From: Thiopseudomonas sp964394445
GTDB taxonomy: Bacteria > Pseudomonadota > Gammaproteobacteria > Pseudomonadales > Pseudomonadaceae
Reading direction: 5' to 3'
Assembly: GCA_964394445.1 (NCBI GenBank)
Contig: CAYMXO010000089.1
Span: 1-6,595 of the forward strand
Length of the DNA stretch: 6,595 nt
The notes under the pieces are model-generated. The model had not been told where the DNA came from and made no database searches. It was given only the letters and a program-made list of their open reading frames with translations. Below are positions 1 through 6,394 of the stretch, piece after piece (position 1 is the first letter of the stretch; each line of letters opens with the position of its first letter). The position numbers and the translations under genes were made by a program.

Positions 1-7
1 TTTTGTC

Positions 8-84
<77 letters not shown>

Positions 85-90
85 GCGCCA

Positions 91-118
91 ATTATACGCA
101 AAATGTGAACTCTGTCAA
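91..118 (-). promoter_or_regulatory. Consensus sigma-70 promoter of the initiator tRNA
   Basis: Read on the minus strand there is a perfect -35 box TTGACA (113-118), a 16-bp spacer and a perfect -10 box TATAAT (91-96). Upstream of the -35 is an A/T-rich stretch (about 119-130, AAAACAAAAT on the minus strand) that could act as an UP element. The six bases between the -10 and the tRNA, TGGCGC, form a GC-rich discriminator of the kind found at stable-RNA promoters under stringent control; that regulation is inferred. Only six bases separate the -10 from tRNA position 1, so the 5' leader must be almost absent. The -35 box contains the TGA stop codon of the DUF2062 gene, so the promoter overlaps the end of that coding region. 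Confidence 0.92.
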
Positions 119-651
119 ATTTTGTTTTTGCGGGACGATGAGCGCTTCGCTTGCCGGCGCTTCCAGCTGCGGGCTACCCACCAGCGCCAATAGAGCAGTG
201 TGCCGAAATAACCTGTGATTGAAAGCACTATGGCAGCGACCAGTGAGCCGAAGTAAAGCGGCTGCCAATGGGTGGTAGTGACTTCCATTACCCATTGCAG
301 GCTGAACTGGTCGGGCATGCTGACCGATGGTGTCCCCAGCAGCCAGGCCCCCAGCTTGTAGGTGGTATAAAAAATGGGCGGCATGGTGATGGGGTTGGTC
401 AGCCAGACCAGACCAATGGAGAGGGGCAGGTTTGCGCGCAGGAGAATGGCTACCAGAGCAGAGGCCAGCATTTGCATGGGGATGGGAATCAGGGCCCAGA
501 ACAGACCCACGGCAACGGCCCGGGCAATCGAGTGCCGGTTGAGTTGCCATAGGTTAGTGTCATGAATCAGGTTGCCCAGGAAACGTAACGATCTATTGTG
601 TTTGATGGTTTCCGGGTCGGGCATGTAGCGTTTGAACAAATCGCGCGGCAT
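115..651 (-). CDS. DUF2062 domain inner-membrane protein
   Basis: A 178-residue protein of the DUF2062 family, whose biochemical function is not established. The start chosen gives MPRDLFKRYMPDPETIK, the usual beginning of pseudomonad homologues as I remember them. Upstream in-frame ATGs at 681 and 699 lack any Shine-Dalgarno sequence and lie in the 680-702 dyad, so they are less likely, although the chosen ATG also has only a weak ribosome site. The family core follows: a conserved N-terminal stretch (RSLRFLGNLIHDTNLWQLNR), a hydrophobic segment around GLFWALIPIPMQMLASALVAILL, the motif LVWLTNPITMPPIFYTTYKLG and a C-terminal membrane segment near residues 130-155. A strongly basic tail (KRRQAKRSSSRKNK) is probably cytoplasmic. 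The gene diverges from comEC. Its stop codon lies inside the promoter of the downstream tRNA, and no terminator separates the two, so readthrough into the tRNA is possible. Confidence 0.88.
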   Translation of the reverse strand: MPRDLFKRYMPDPETIKHNRSLRFLGNLIHDTNLWQLNRHSIARAVAVGLFWALIPIPMQMLASALVAILLRANLPLSIGLVWLTNPITMPPIFYTTYKLGAWLLGTPSVSMPDQFSLQWVMEVTTTHWQPLYFGSLVAAIVLSITGYFGTLLYWRWWVARSWKRRQAKRSSSRKNKI

Positions 652-679
652 CGTGATAACCAGTCTGGTAAGCCGGAGC

Positions 680-702
680 ATTATGGCACTTGTGGCCATA
701 AT
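680..702. promoter_or_regulatory. Inverted repeat in the DUF2062/comEC divergent region
   Basis: ATTATGGC (680-687) and GCCATAAT (695-702) form a perfect 8-bp dyad with a 7-bp centre. Allowing one bulged base, the arms extend to ATTATGGCAC and GTGGCCATAAT around a TT loop. It lies 28 bp upstream of the DUF2062 start and about 107 bp upstream of comEC. The position suits an operator for either gene or a hairpin in the DUF2062 leader mRNA. I do not recognise the regulator. No convincing -35/-10 pair could be fixed for either gene in 652-809. Confidence 0.45.
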
Positions 703-797
703 AATCTGTGGCAAGATGTAACCACTTTTTATTGCATTGTGCCAGCATCCGGCAAAGGGATTGCTGCGGCAGCAAGGAATGGCAGGCAAAAGCTACA

Positions 798-804
798 GGG
801 AGGT
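798..804 (+). promoter_or_regulatory. Ribosome binding site fixing the comEC start
   Basis: GGGAGGT ends 5 nt before the ATG at 810. It is the only good Shine-Dalgarno match near the 5' end of the frame. It excludes the further upstream in-frame ATG at 708, which would add 34 residues (rich in Cys, His and Arg) of non-family sequence. Confidence 0.8.
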
Positions 805-809
805 GGCTT

Positions 810-3050
810 ATGAATGCATGTGTATTGACGTTTTGTCTGGGCGTATTGCTGCTGCGCTTTTTGCCGGCGGTACCACCGGGCTGGTTGCTGCTGGTTTTTG
901 GCCTGACGGCACTGCTGTTGTTATGCACGCGCCGCACTATCGGTTACTGGCTGGCGGCCCTGTTGCTTGGGCTGTGCTGGTCTGGCTGGCAAGCCGGAAA
1001 CCTGTTGGAGCAGCGTCTGGCACCCGAATGGGACGGGCAGACGCTATGGCTGGAAGGACGTGTGACCGGCTTGCCGCAATGGCAGGCCGAGGCTGACTGG
1101 CAGGTGGTGCGCTTCGAGCTGCAGGATGCCACCTCCCGCCGTACCGGTTTGCCGTCCCGTTTGCGCCTGTCCTGGCGTGATCCGCCACCCTTGCATGCTG
1201 GCGAACATTGGCGACTGGCGGTGCGACTGAAGCGGCCGGACGGGTTGCTTAATCCCCATGGCTTTGACTATTTGCAGTGGCTGACGGCCCGCGGCATCGG
1301 CGCAACCGGAACGGTAAAAACGGGCCAGCGCCTGTCTGACGGCCAGGGCATGGGTGCCTGGCGCGAGCAGTTGCGTGCACGGTTGCAGGGCATCTTGCCG
1401 GACAATCCGGCTCTGGGTGGCCTGCTGGCGTTGTCGCTGGGCGATGGCTCGGTGCTGACGCGGGAGCAATGGCAGCTGCTGCAAGACTCGGGCACGGTGC
1501 ATCTGTTTGTCATTTCGGGGCAGCATGTCAGCCTGGTGGCGGGACTGGGTTATGGACTGGTGGCGTTGCTGGTACGACTCGGGTTGTGGCCGACCCGTTG
1601 GCCCTGGTTGCCGGCTGCCTGTGCACTGGCGCTGACCGGAGCCTATGTCTATGGTGCGCTGGCCGGTTTTGCCGTACCGGTACAGCGTGCGTTGATCATG
1701 GTGACTGTTGTTCTGCTGTGGCGGATGAGCTATCGGCCGCTGTCCAGCTGGAAACCCTGGCTGTTGGCGCTGGCTGCAGTGCTGGTGCTGGACCCAATGG
1801 TGATATTGCAGCCGGGCTTCTGGTTGTCCTTTGCTGCGGTGGGTTGTCTGGTATTGATGCTTGCTGCCCGGCTTGGGCGCTGGCGCTGGTGGCAGGTTTT
1901 GGGACGGGCGCAGTGGGCAGCTGCAGCTGGTTTGCTGCCCTTGCTGCTGGCAACCGGTTTGCCGGTGAGCTGGGTCGGGCCGCTGGCCAATCTGCTGGCG
2001 GTGCCCTTTGTCAGCTTTTTGTTGCTGCCGCTGGTCTTGCTGGGACTGATGCTGAGCGGCTGGCCGCTGCTGGGCGGCCCGGTGCTGCAGTTGGCGGCGC
2101 TGGCTTTGCAGGCGCTCTGGTGGCTGCTCGAATGGTTGGTACAGGGTTGGCCGGCCTGGCAGGGAGCGGTACCGAATATCTGGGTGCTGTTGGTAACGGC
2201 TTTGGCGGTATTGTTGCTGTTGTTGCCTGTGGCCTTGCGCCCGTTGTGGTTGCCGCTGCTGTTGCTGATGCCTTTGCTGTGGCCTTTCCAGCAAAATGCC
2301 GTGTCTAGCGGGCAGGCAAATATCTGGATGCTGGATGTGGGTCAGGGCCAGGCCATTGTGGTGCAGACGGCTAGACATGCCTTGCTGTATGACGCCGGAC
2401 CGGCCATGGGTGGCAAGGATCTGGGCGAGACAGTGGTGGTGCCGTTTTTGCGGGGCGAACGTATTCGTTTTTTGGATCGGCTGATTTTGTCCCATGCGGA
2501 TGCGGATCATGCCGGTGGTGCCGGTGCGGTCATGCGTCAGGCTGGAGTTGGCAGACTGATTAGTGGCGAGCCGCAAAGGCATCGACAGTTCCAGGCAGAA
2601 GGTTGCGCAAGTGATAGCTGGGAGTGGGACGGGGTGCTTTTCCGGCAATGGCAGTGGCAGGGCGCGACCGACGGCAATGCCGCCTCTTGTGTGCTGCTGG
2701 TGGATGCCGCTGGCGAGCGTTTTCTGGTCACCGGTGATCTGGATGTGGCCGGCGAGCGCGCACTGCTTGAAGCCTGGCCGGATTTACAGGTGGACTGGCT
2801 GGTGGCCGGCCATCATGGCAGCCGCACTTCCACGGCCCAGTTCTGGTTGCAGCAGCTCAGGCCGCACTCAGTGCTGGTTTCCCGTGGCAGGCACAACAGC
2901 TATGGTCATCCACACCCGCTGGTGCTGGCGCGGATTCAGCATAACCGGATGCAGTTGTATGACACCGCTGTGGACAAGGCATTGCGCATTCGGCTGGGCG
3001 CGCGCGAGCCGCTGTGGCCGATGGCGCAGCAGCGGCGATTCTGGCGCTGA
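810..3050 (+). CDS. comEC: ComEC/Rec2 family DNA-uptake channel protein
   Basis: A 746-residue polytopic inner-membrane protein. ComEC family members carry single-stranded DNA across the inner membrane during natural transformation. The order of parts is: N-terminal hydrophobic helices (about 1-60); an OB-fold/DUF4131 region (about 70-165) ending in the family motif NPHGFDYLQWLTARGIG (N148 onward); the Competence transmembrane core with SGTVHLFVISGQHV (ISGQH at 235-239) and many Leu/Trp-rich helices to about 500; and a C-terminal metallo-beta-lactamase-fold domain beginning near LDVGQGQ (D509). In that domain HADADH (562-567), GDLD (D643) and GHHGS (H668-H669) are intact, consistent with the nuclease activity proposed for this domain. 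The length is usual for the family and no frameshift is seen. Other competence genes are absent from the window, which is normal for proteobacteria. Whether the strain is naturally transformable cannot be told. The gene heads the region ahead of the lipid A operon but is separated from it by 165 bp. Confidence 0.96.
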   Translation: MNACVLTFCLGVLLLRFLPAVPPGWLLLVFGLTALLLLCTRRTIGYWLAALLLGLCWSGWQAGNLLEQRLAPEWDGQTLWLEGRVTGLPQWQAEADWQVVRFELQDATSRRTGLPSRLRLSWRDPPPLHAGEHWRLAVRLKRPDGLLNPHGFDYLQWLTARGIGATGTVKTGQRLSDGQGMGAWREQLRARLQGILPDNPALGGLLALSLGDGSVLTREQWQLLQDSGTVHLFVISGQHVSLVAGLGYGLVALLVRLGLWPTRWPWLPAACALALTGAYVYGALAGFAVPVQRALIMVTVVLLWRMSYRPLSSWKPWLLALAAVLVLDPMVILQPGFWLSFAAVGCLVLMLAARLGRWRWWQVLGRAQWAAAAGLLPLLLATGLPVSWVGPLANLLAVPFVSFLLLPLVLLGLMLSGWPLLGGPVLQLAALALQALWWLLEWLVQGWPAWQGAVPNIWVLLVTALAVLLLLLPVALRPLWLPLLLLMPLLWPFQQNAVSSGQANIWMLDVGQGQAIVVQTARHALLYDAGPAMGGKDLGETVVVPFLRGERIRFLDRLILSHADADHAGGAGAVMRQAGVGRLISGEPQRHRQFQAEGCASDSWEWDGVLFRQWQWQGATDGNAASCVLLVDAAGERFLVTGDLDVAGERALLEAWPDLQVDWLVAGHHGSRTSTAQFWLQQLRPHSVLVSRGRHNSYGHPHPLVLARIQHNRMQLYDTAVDKALRIRLGAREPLWPMAQQRRFWR

Positions 3051-3065
3051 GATGATTTGTTTTTG

Positions 3066-3104
3066 GTAGCCGGGGTTTTTTGGCCCTGTCTACGGCCTGT
3101 TTTT
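3066..3104 (+). terminator. Possible weak terminator after comEC
   Basis: GTAGCCGGGG (3066-3075) can pair with CCCTGTCTAC (3084-3093) around an 8-nt loop, giving ten positions with one mismatch and one G-T wobble. A run of five T follows at 3100-3104, six bases beyond the stem. The gap makes it a poor fit to a classical intrinsic terminator. It may only reduce readthrough from comEC into exbB. Confidence 0.3.
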
Positions 3105-3109
3105 CATGC

Positions 3110-3129
3110 CAGCCCGGGCACAGGGGCTG
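3110..3129. other. Second hairpin in the comEC-exbB gap
   Basis: CAGCCC (3110-3115) and GGGCTG (3124-3129) form a perfect 6-bp stem with an 8-nt loop. No T-run follows, so it does not look like a terminator. It could be a leader structure of the exbB operon or chance pairing in GC-rich DNA. Confidence 0.3.
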
Positions 3130-3205
3130 CCTGGAGCAAAATGCGAAACAATCCTGCCCGGCTGCGTTCATCCTTGTGGTAGAGTTGCGCTTATTTTTTG
3201 CAAAT

Positions 3206-3209
3206 GGAG
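3206..3209 (+). promoter_or_regulatory. Ribosome binding site deciding the exbB start
   Basis: GGAG lies 6 nt before the GTG at 3216, which begins the family-typical MWELIKSGGW. The in-frame ATG at 3204 and TTG at 3198 are preceded only by an A/T-rich stretch with no Shine-Dalgarno match, and the ATG overlaps the GGAG itself. The GTG is therefore preferred. Confidence 0.7.
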
Positions 3210-3215
3210 CCTGCT

Positions 3216-3890
3216 GTGTGGGAGCTGATTAAATCGGGTGGCTGGATCATGCTGCCGATTATTGCCTGTTCTGTGATTGCCGTGGCGATTGTGGCCGAAC
3301 GCCTGTGGACGCTGCGTGCTTCGCGCATCAGTCCGCCACACTTGCTGGGTCAGGCCTGGCGCTGGGTGCAAGCGCGCGAACTGGATGCCGGCAAGCTCAA
3401 CGAGCTGCGCAGTGGTTCACCGCTGGGACAGATTCTGGCCGCCGGGCTGGCCAATTCGCGCCATGGTCGCGAGATCATGAAGGAAAGCATTCAGGAGGTC
3501 GGCAGCAAGGTTGTCACCGATCTGGAGCGCTTTTTAACGCCGCTGGGCACGATTGCTGCAATTACTCCCTTGCTCGGCCTGCTCGGTACGGTACTGGGCA
3601 TGATCGAGATTTTCAGTGCCTTCATGGGCTCGGGGATGGCCAACGCGCCGCAGCTGGCCGGTGGCATCGCCAAGGCGCTGATTACCACGGCGGCGGGCCT
3701 GATTGTGGCCATTCCGGCGTTGTTTTTTCACCGTTTTTTGCAGCGCCGTGTGGATGAGCTGGTGGTCGGCATGGAGCAGGAAGCCATCAAGCTGGTGGAG
3801 GCAGTGCAGGGTGACCGCGCTGTCGAGCTGAGCGAGGCGCCCGAACGCAAAGAAGCGGCGCCCCGCAGAAAAGGGAGCAAGAAGGCGTGA
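3216..3890 (+). CDS. exbB: ExbB/TolQ/MotA-family proton channel protein
   Basis: A 224-residue inner-membrane protein of the MotA/TolQ/ExbB proton-channel family. Such proteins form a pentameric stator around an ExbD dimer and turn proton motive force into movement. The GTG start is chosen from its GGAG and from the MWELxKSGGW beginning of homologues. Three membrane segments are visible: about residues 7-29 (GGWIMLPIIACSVIAVAIV), about 108-138 containing TPLLGLLGTVLGMIEIF (T117-P118) and about 153-175 containing ALITTAAGLIVAIPALFF (A154 onward). These are the family's conserved TM2/TM3 signatures. The tail is charged and rich in Lys, Arg and Glu. It overlaps exbD by 4 nt (GTGA). With no tonB or tolA nearby, its mechanical partner is unknown. 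Because it precedes lpxK and kdsB, an envelope role is likely, but that is inferred. A tolQ-type name is an alternative. Confidence 0.9.
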   Translation: MWELIKSGGWIMLPIIACSVIAVAIVAERLWTLRASRISPPHLLGQAWRWVQARELDAGKLNELRSGSPLGQILAAGLANSRHGREIMKESIQEVGSKVVTDLERFLTPLGTIAAITPLLGLLGTVLGMIEIFSAFMGSGMANAPQLAGGIAKALITTAAGLIVAIPALFFHRFLQRRVDELVVGMEQEAIKLVEAVQGDRAVELSEAPERKEAAPRRKGSKKA

Positions 3891-4315
3891 AGTTTCCCCG
3901 CAAGGCGCGTGAACCGGTTGATATCAACCTGGCCCCGCTGATTGACGTGGTGTTCATCCTGCTGCTGTTTTTTGTTGTGACCACCACCTTTACCCGGGAA
4001 ACCCAGCTCAAGGTTGATCTGCCGGAAGCGGTCACCGGCACCCCGCCGGAAGAACGCTATGAGCAGCCGCTGGAAGTGCTGGTGGATCAGGACGGGCGCT
4101 ATGCGGTGAACGGCCGGGCGCTGGCCAGCAATGACCTAAACGCCATCATGGGCGCATTGATCGAAGCCTCCGAAGGGCAAAAAGACGTACCGGTGACCTT
4201 GAGTGCTGACGGCAAGGCGCCGCACCAGGCGGTGGTGACGGCGATGGATGCAGCATCCAAACTCGGTTTTGTGCACTTGCGCATTACCACCATTGAGGCA
4301 CAGGACGGGCCGTGA
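3887..4315 (+). CDS. exbD: ExbD/TolR-family proton channel partner
   Basis: A 142-residue partner of the ExbB-like protein. It has a short basic cytoplasmic N-terminus (KFPRKAREP), one membrane helix (about 14-36, INLAPLIDVVFILLLFFVV) and a periplasmic domain to the end. The essential proton-carrying aspartate of the family is present as D20 in APLIDVVF. The periplasmic part contains the usual ExbD/TolR pattern: VDLPEA near the membrane, then VLVDQDGRYAVNG, and a C-terminal DAASKLGFVHLRITT. The GTG start overlaps the exbB stop (GTGA), with GGGAG 9 nt upstream. Its own stop overlaps the lpxK start in the same way. Length and layout are normal for the family. Confidence 0.92.
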   Translation: MKFPRKAREPVDINLAPLIDVVFILLLFFVVTTTFTRETQLKVDLPEAVTGTPPEERYEQPLEVLVDQDGRYAVNGRALASNDLNAIMGALIEASEGQKDVPVTLSADGKAPHQAVVTAMDAASKLGFVHLRITTIEAQDGP

Positions 4316-5325
4316 AGGCGGCCGATCGTCTGCTGCGGGCCTGGTATGACGGACATGCCGGGCTGGCCGCACTCTGGCCGCTCGAAGCCCTGTACCGGGC
4401 CGTGGTGCGGCGTCGGCGCAAGCGTTTTTTAAGTGGCCGGCTGGACAGCTACCGCGCTCCGCTGCCGGTCATCATTGTCGGCAATATCACCGTGGGCGGA
4501 ACCGGCAAAACTCCGCTGATTCTCTGGCTGATCGAGCACTGTCGCGCCCGCGGGCTGCGTCCGGGGGTGGTCAGTCGCGGTTATGGCGGTGAGCCGCCCC
4601 GGTTGCCCTGGCGGGTGTGCGATAGCGATGACCCGGCGCTGGCCGGCGATGAGCCGGTGTTGCTGGTGCAGCGCACAGGTGTGCCCATGGCGATTGATCC
4701 ACAGCGTTCACGAGCCATTGAGCTGCTGCTGGAGCAGGAACAACTCGACCTGATTCTCTGTGATGACGGCCTGCAGCATTATCAGTTGCAGCGTGACCTG
4801 GAGCTGGTGCTGATTGACGAGGCTCGCGGGCTGGGCAACGGTCATTGTTTGCCGGCAGGGCCTTTGCGTGAGCCGGCCGGACGTTTGCACGAGGTGGACG
4901 CGGTGCTGTTCAATGGCGCAACAGCGGACAAGGATCAGGGCTATGCCATGCAGCTTGTACCGGCCGGGCTGGTGCATGTGGCCACTGGTGCGCAACAACC
5001 GCTGAATTATTTTCCCGCCGGACAGGCGGTGCATGCGCTGGCTGGTATTGGCAATCCGCAGCGTTTTTTCCGCACGTTGCGCGAGCTGGGCTGGCAGCCA
5101 CAGGAGCATCCTTTTCCCGACCATGCCCGCTATGTTGCCAGCGATTTGCAGTTTGGTGACGATCTGCCGGTACTGATGACCGAGAAAGATGCGGTAAAAT
5201 GCCGGGTCATCGCGCCGGACAACGCCTGGTACCTGAAGGTTGATGCACAGCCTTCGCCGGCCTTTGTTGACTGGTTTGACGCCTGCCTGGCGCAACTGTT
5301 TCCCGAACCCCGAGGTGAAGAATGA
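4312..5325 (+). CDS. lpxK: Tetraacyldisaccharide 4'-kinase LpxK
   Basis: A 337-residue inner-membrane-associated kinase that phosphorylates the 4' position of the tetraacyl disaccharide-1-phosphate, giving lipid IVA in the Raetz pathway. An amphipathic N-terminal segment (about 12-30, HAGLAALWPLEALYRAVV) probably anchors it. The P-loop is GNITVGGTGKTP at residues 57-68. Other family landmarks are SRGYGG, AGDEPVLL (D113), CDDGLQHYQLQRDLEL (D151-D152), FPDHARY (H271) and MTEKDAVKC near the C-terminus. D113 and H271 probably match the catalytic Asp/His pair described for Aquifex LpxK; I place them by motif, not by alignment. The GTG start overlaps the exbD stop and the stop overlaps the next gene's ATG, so translation is probably coupled on both sides. 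It is expected to be essential. Confidence 0.97.
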   Translation: MKAADRLLRAWYDGHAGLAALWPLEALYRAVVRRRRKRFLSGRLDSYRAPLPVIIVGNITVGGTGKTPLILWLIEHCRARGLRPGVVSRGYGGEPPRLPWRVCDSDDPALAGDEPVLLVQRTGVPMAIDPQRSRAIELLLEQEQLDLILCDDGLQHYQLQRDLELVLIDEARGLGNGHCLPAGPLREPAGRLHEVDAVLFNGATADKDQGYAMQLVPAGLVHVATGAQQPLNYFPAGQAVHALAGIGNPQRFFRTLRELGWQPQEHPFPDHARYVASDLQFGDDLPVLMTEKDAVKCRVIAPDNAWYLKVDAQPSPAFVDWFDACLAQLFPEPRGEE

Positions 5326-5510
5326 TGGATGCCAAACTGCTGGATCTTCTGGCCTGCCCGCTGTGCAAGAGTGCGGTGCAGTACGACCAGAAAAATAACG
5401 AGCTGATTTGCAAGGCCGATGGCCTGGCGTTTCCGGTGCGCGACGGGATTCCGGTGATGCTGGAAAGCCAGGCACGCACCCTGACCACTGACGAGCGTCT
5501 GGAAAAATAG
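5322..5510 (+). CDS. Trm112/YcaR-type small zinc-ribbon protein
   Basis: A 62-residue protein closely resembling E. coli YcaR and the bacterial Trm112-like (UPF0434) family. It starts MMDAKLLDLLACPLCK and ends DGIPVMLESQARTLTTDERLEK. The zinc-ribbon cysteines visible are C12 and C15 (CPLC) plus C30 (ELICKADG). A fourth cysteine is lacking, as in YcaR as I recall it. The eukaryotic Trm112 relatives activate methyltransferases, but the role of the bacterial proteins is not settled. The ATG at 5322 overlaps the lpxK stop (ATGA); a second ATG at 5325 matches the start of homologues (MDAKLL) equally well, and GAGG at 5312-5315 could serve either. The gene lies between lpxK and kdsB, as it does in Pseudomonas. 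Confidence 0.9.
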   Translation: MMDAKLLDLLACPLCKSAVQYDQKNNELICKADGLAFPVRDGIPVMLESQARTLTTDERLEK

Positions 5511-5511
5511 C

Positions 5512-6273
5512 ATGCAGCAGCCTTTTTATGTGGTGATACCGGCGCGCTATGCGTCCAGCCGTTTTCCCGGCAAGCCGCTGCAGGATATTGCCGGCCAGCC
5601 GATGATTCAGCGGGTCTGGCAGCAGGCGCAGAAAAGTGCGGCGCAGCATCTGGTGATTGCCACCGATGACCAGCGTATTTTTGATGCGTGCAAGGCGTTT
5701 GGTGCGCAGGTGGTGATGACCCGGGATGACCACGAATCCGGTACTGACCGTTTGGCCGAGGTGGCGACCATCATGGGCTGGCCGGCGGATGCCATTGTGG
5801 TTAACGTGCAGGGCGATGAGCCGTTGATTCCGCCGGCGGTGATTGACCAGGTGGCAGTCAATCTGGCGGCCCATCCGGAAGCGGCCATGGCGACGCTGGC
5901 CGAGCCGATCGAAGATATGCAGACCCTGATGAATAATAACGTGGTCAAGGTGCTCAGTGATTGCAATGGCCTTGCGCTGACCTTCAGCCGGGCACCGTTG
6001 CCCTGGGCGCGGGATGCGTTTGTGGCCCAGCCGGATGAGCTGCCGACGGGTGTGCCGTTTCGCCGACATATTGGTATTTACGCCTATCGTGCCGGCTTCC
6101 TGCAGCGTTTTGTCGAGTGGGGGCCCTGTTGGCTGGAGCAGACCGAATGTCTGGAGCAGCTGCGTGCGCTCTGGCATGGCGAGCAGATTCACGTGGCCGA
6201 TGCGGTGGAAACACCTCCGCATGGTGTGGATACGCCGGAAGACCTGGAGCGCATTCGCGAGTTGTTTGCCTGA
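5512..6273 (+). CDS. kdsB: 3-deoxy-manno-octulosonate cytidylyltransferase KdsB
   Basis: A 253-residue cytoplasmic enzyme that activates Kdo with CTP to give CMP-Kdo, the donor for adding Kdo to lipid IVA. The nucleotide-binding signature PARYASSRFPGKPL lies at residues 10-23. SGTDR (76-80), NVQGDEPLIP (98-107, with the metal-binding Asp at 102), FSRAPLPW (159-165), RRHIGIYAYR (184-193), LEQLR (214-218) and GVDTPEDLERI (238-248, D240) are all intact and collinear with E. coli KdsB. The start lies 1 nt after the stop of the small zinc-ribbon gene, and the ribosome site is poor (GGAAAAATAGC precedes the ATG), so translation probably depends on coupling. It is the last gene seen in the operon. 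A repeat array begins six bases after its stop. Confidence 0.98.
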   Translation: MQQPFYVVIPARYASSRFPGKPLQDIAGQPMIQRVWQQAQKSAAQHLVIATDDQRIFDACKAFGAQVVMTRDDHESGTDRLAEVATIMGWPADAIVVNVQGDEPLIPPAVIDQVAVNLAAHPEAAMATLAEPIEDMQTLMNNNVVKVLSDCNGLALTFSRAPLPWARDAFVAQPDELPTGVPFRRHIGIYAYRAGFLQRFVEWGPCWLEQTECLEQLRALWHGEQIHVADAVETPPHGVDTPEDLERIRELFA

Positions 6274-6279
6274 TCTGTT

Positions 6280-6394
6280 GTAGGAACGGCTTTAGCCGCG
6301 ACCGGAGCGCCAGGCGGTTACCTCACGGGCAAGCCCGTTCGCACAGAAAGCGGCCGGAGCCATGTGCAGCCACGGCTGTTTAAATCCGCTTTCT
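6280..6394. repeat. Repeat unit 1, divergent edge copy
   Basis: This unit differs from unit 2 at four of 115 positions: 6286 A/G, 6293 T/C, 6310 C/T and 6342 C/T. Three of the four fall in its first 31 bases. The change at 6286 shortens the forward REP stem from six to five base pairs (CGGCT/AGCCG). The outer left arm CCGCTTTCT found before units 2 and 3 is missing here; kdsB sequence is in its place. Confidence 0.9.

Noticed and set aside
735..765. Possible sigma-54 site (TGGCAC on the minus strand)
   Set aside because: The GC element that should lie 10 bases after the GG is absent.
652..789. Upstream extension of the DUF2062 gene on the minus strand
   Set aside because: The extension would cover the dyad and most of the intergenic region, its ATGs have no ribosome site, and the family begins at MPRDLFKRYMPDP.
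708..809. Upstream extension of comEC to the ATG at 708
   Set aside because: The extra 34 residues are not family-like, and the strong GGGAGGT sits just before the ATG at 810.
1469..2308. 279-residue plus-strand frame inside comEC
   Set aside because: It is an Ala/Gly-rich out-of-frame translation of comEC; the comEC frame carries the conserved motifs without interruption.
1044..2648. Long 534-residue open frame antisense to comEC
   Set aside because: Its translation is a Gln/His/Arg/Pro-rich low-complexity string without family motifs, as expected opposite a GC-rich, Leu/Trp-rich membrane protein gene. ComEC motifs on the other strand are intact throughout.
3157..3185. Sigma-70 promoter ending in TAGAGT ahead of exbB
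   Set aside because: Only the -10-like hexamer is passable; no acceptable -35 lies at 16-18 bp.
4708..6222. 504-residue open frame antisense to lpxK, the zinc-ribbon gene and kdsB
   Set aside because: It runs opposite three well-recognised genes, is His/Arg-rich, and has no recognisable domain. It is a shadow frame.
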